This document shows, piece by piece, positions 15,513 through 16,245 of a stretch of DNA of 16,245 nt. Made by a program: the position numbers and the translations under genes. A model generated the notes under the pieces. The model was not told the origin of the DNA, made no database searches, and saw only the letters and a list, made by a program, of their open reading frames with translations. How positions within the stretch are numbered: position 1 is the first letter of the stretch; each line of letters starts with the position of its first letter. The stretch is taken from assembly GCA_028691155.1 (NCBI GenBank), contig JAQUZV010000015.1, positions 1-16,245 on the forward strand. The letters are read 5' to 3'. This DNA is from Victivallales bacterium. GTDB taxonomy: Bacteria > Verrucomicrobiota > Lentisphaeria > Victivallales > SZUA-371.

Positions 15513-16245
15513 TTATCTCTTTTTCGTCACCGGAACTTTAACCCAGCCATTGGTCGACTCGGTGAATTCCCGGCAGGAAAAACACCAAATCACCACTTTT
15601 TTATGTTGCAGCCAGTCCGGATCTTTCCTGGTTTTCCGATAGAGATTAATGCGAACGGAAGTGGAAGCCGACCCCTTCACGGCAATCCGTTCCACCGGCA
15701 ACTGTAAATCATAGGCCAGTTGCTCGCACAATCCGGCGTTCTTTCCCAACATATCACCACCGGCGGAAAATACCAATGTATGACTGTCTCCCAGCACCAG
15801 AATCGGACTGTCGGAACTGAAAATCGGACCGGAAATTTCCCGGACCGTCAACTCTTCCGACGGCGCGGCATTTTTATCCAGCGAAGTCATCAAATCGCCG
15901 ACAATTTTGATTTTCCGTTCCGTCGCCGTAAACCCGGCCTGTCCACGCAACCCGATCGCCGCCGCCAGTTTTTTCGCGGCAATCATGATCCCGGCCGGAC
16001 TCCAGTGCGCGTCCTGGCGACAATATACCCCTTGCTCTTTCGCCGCAATAAAGTCCGCCGTCAAATCCAACACCTCAATGCCGCGATCCCGCAGTTCCGC
16101 CTCGAAATTCCGGAGATTACGGGCCGCCTCGCCGACCGCCAGTCCCCCCGCCGGATATATCGCCAGTTTCGGCGGCACCGGAACGACAATCAAACGGATG
16201 CCCAATTTTTTCAATTGATTATTGAAATCGACCAGCGCCGGAATC
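15513..16245 (-). CDS. AlgJ/AlgX-like SGNH protein (probable O-acetyltransferase), 5' part outside window
   Basis: The fragment begins at the right edge (IPALVDFNNQLKKLGIRLIVV) and has no start codon in the window; about 243 residues are seen. It matches the AlgJ/AlgX SGNH-like fold of periplasmic enzymes that pass acetyl groups to polysaccharides: FNNQLKKLGIRLIVVPVPPKLAIYP, then YCRQDAHWSPAG, then LVLGDSHTLVF. In AlgX the catalytic Asp and His come from a DxHW motif ahead of the serine motif, and the same order is seen here (Asp78, His80, Ser154, counting from the first visible residue). A secretion signal or membrane anchor, usual in the family, would lie upstream. A membrane acetyl donor (MBOAT, AlgI-like) is the usual partner and may be encoded beyond the edge. 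It is first in the visible operon, 9 bp before the ElyC-like gene. The substrate is unknown; alginate itself should not be assumed. Confidence 0.85.
   Translation of the reverse strand, partial: IPALVDFNNQLKKLGIRLIVVPVPPKLAIYPAGGLAVGEAARNLRNFEAELRDRGIEVLDLTADFIAAKEQGVYCRQDAHWSPAGIMIAAKKLAAAIGLRGQAGFTATERKIKIVGDLMTSLDKNAAPSEELTVREISGPIFSSDSPILVLGDSHTLVFSAGGDMLGKNAGLCEQLAYDLQLPVERIAVKGSASTSVRINLYRKTRKDPDWLQHKKVVIWCFSCREFTESTNGWVKVPVTKKR

Overview
The window is GC-rich (about 60% by eye) and densely coded. Its genes belong to a Gram-negative-type bacterium that uses strong Shine-Dalgarno sites. The RecC-RecB-RecD set, the QueH-type queuosine enzyme, the AlgJ/AlgX-like envelope enzyme and two secreted or anchored proteins I cannot name would fit a PVC-superphylum bacterium such as a Lentisphaerota/Victivallis relative. 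That placement is a low-confidence guess: there is no rRNA or other marker here. I see no tRNA, rRNA, CRISPR array, insertion sequence or phage gene.

Layout, left to right. (1) Positions 1-696 (+) hold the C-terminal part of a trans-isoprenyl diphosphate synthase whose start lies outside the window. (2) After a spacer with a candidate promoter comes an HDOD/HD-domain signalling-type protein (924-2228, +). (3) queH (2247-2804, -), for the last step of queuosine synthesis, lies tail to tail with it. (4) Divergent from queH is a three-gene operon, recC-recB-recD (2927-12276, +). It encodes all subunits of exodeoxyribonuclease V (RecBCD), the helicase-nuclease that processes double-strand breaks for recombination. 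recC and recB overlap by 4 bp and recD follows recB after 3 bp, so the subunits are probably made together. (5) A membrane zinc metallopeptidase of the YugP type (12322-12999, -) lies tail to tail with recD. (6) A minus-strand cluster fills 13075-16245: a partial AlgJ/AlgX-like SGNH protein, an ElyC-like DUF218 membrane protein, a secreted protein of unknown function and a membrane-anchored protein of unknown function. Gaps are 9, 9 and 14 bp, so this looks like one cell-envelope operon. It ends in a 10-bp inverted repeat that resembles a bidirectional intrinsic terminator and lies directly in front of the zinc peptidase gene.

The helicase and nuclease motifs of RecB and RecD look intact, so a working RecBCD enzyme is expected. 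The part with the least known biology is the right-hand envelope operon. I found no convincing new defence or mobile system.
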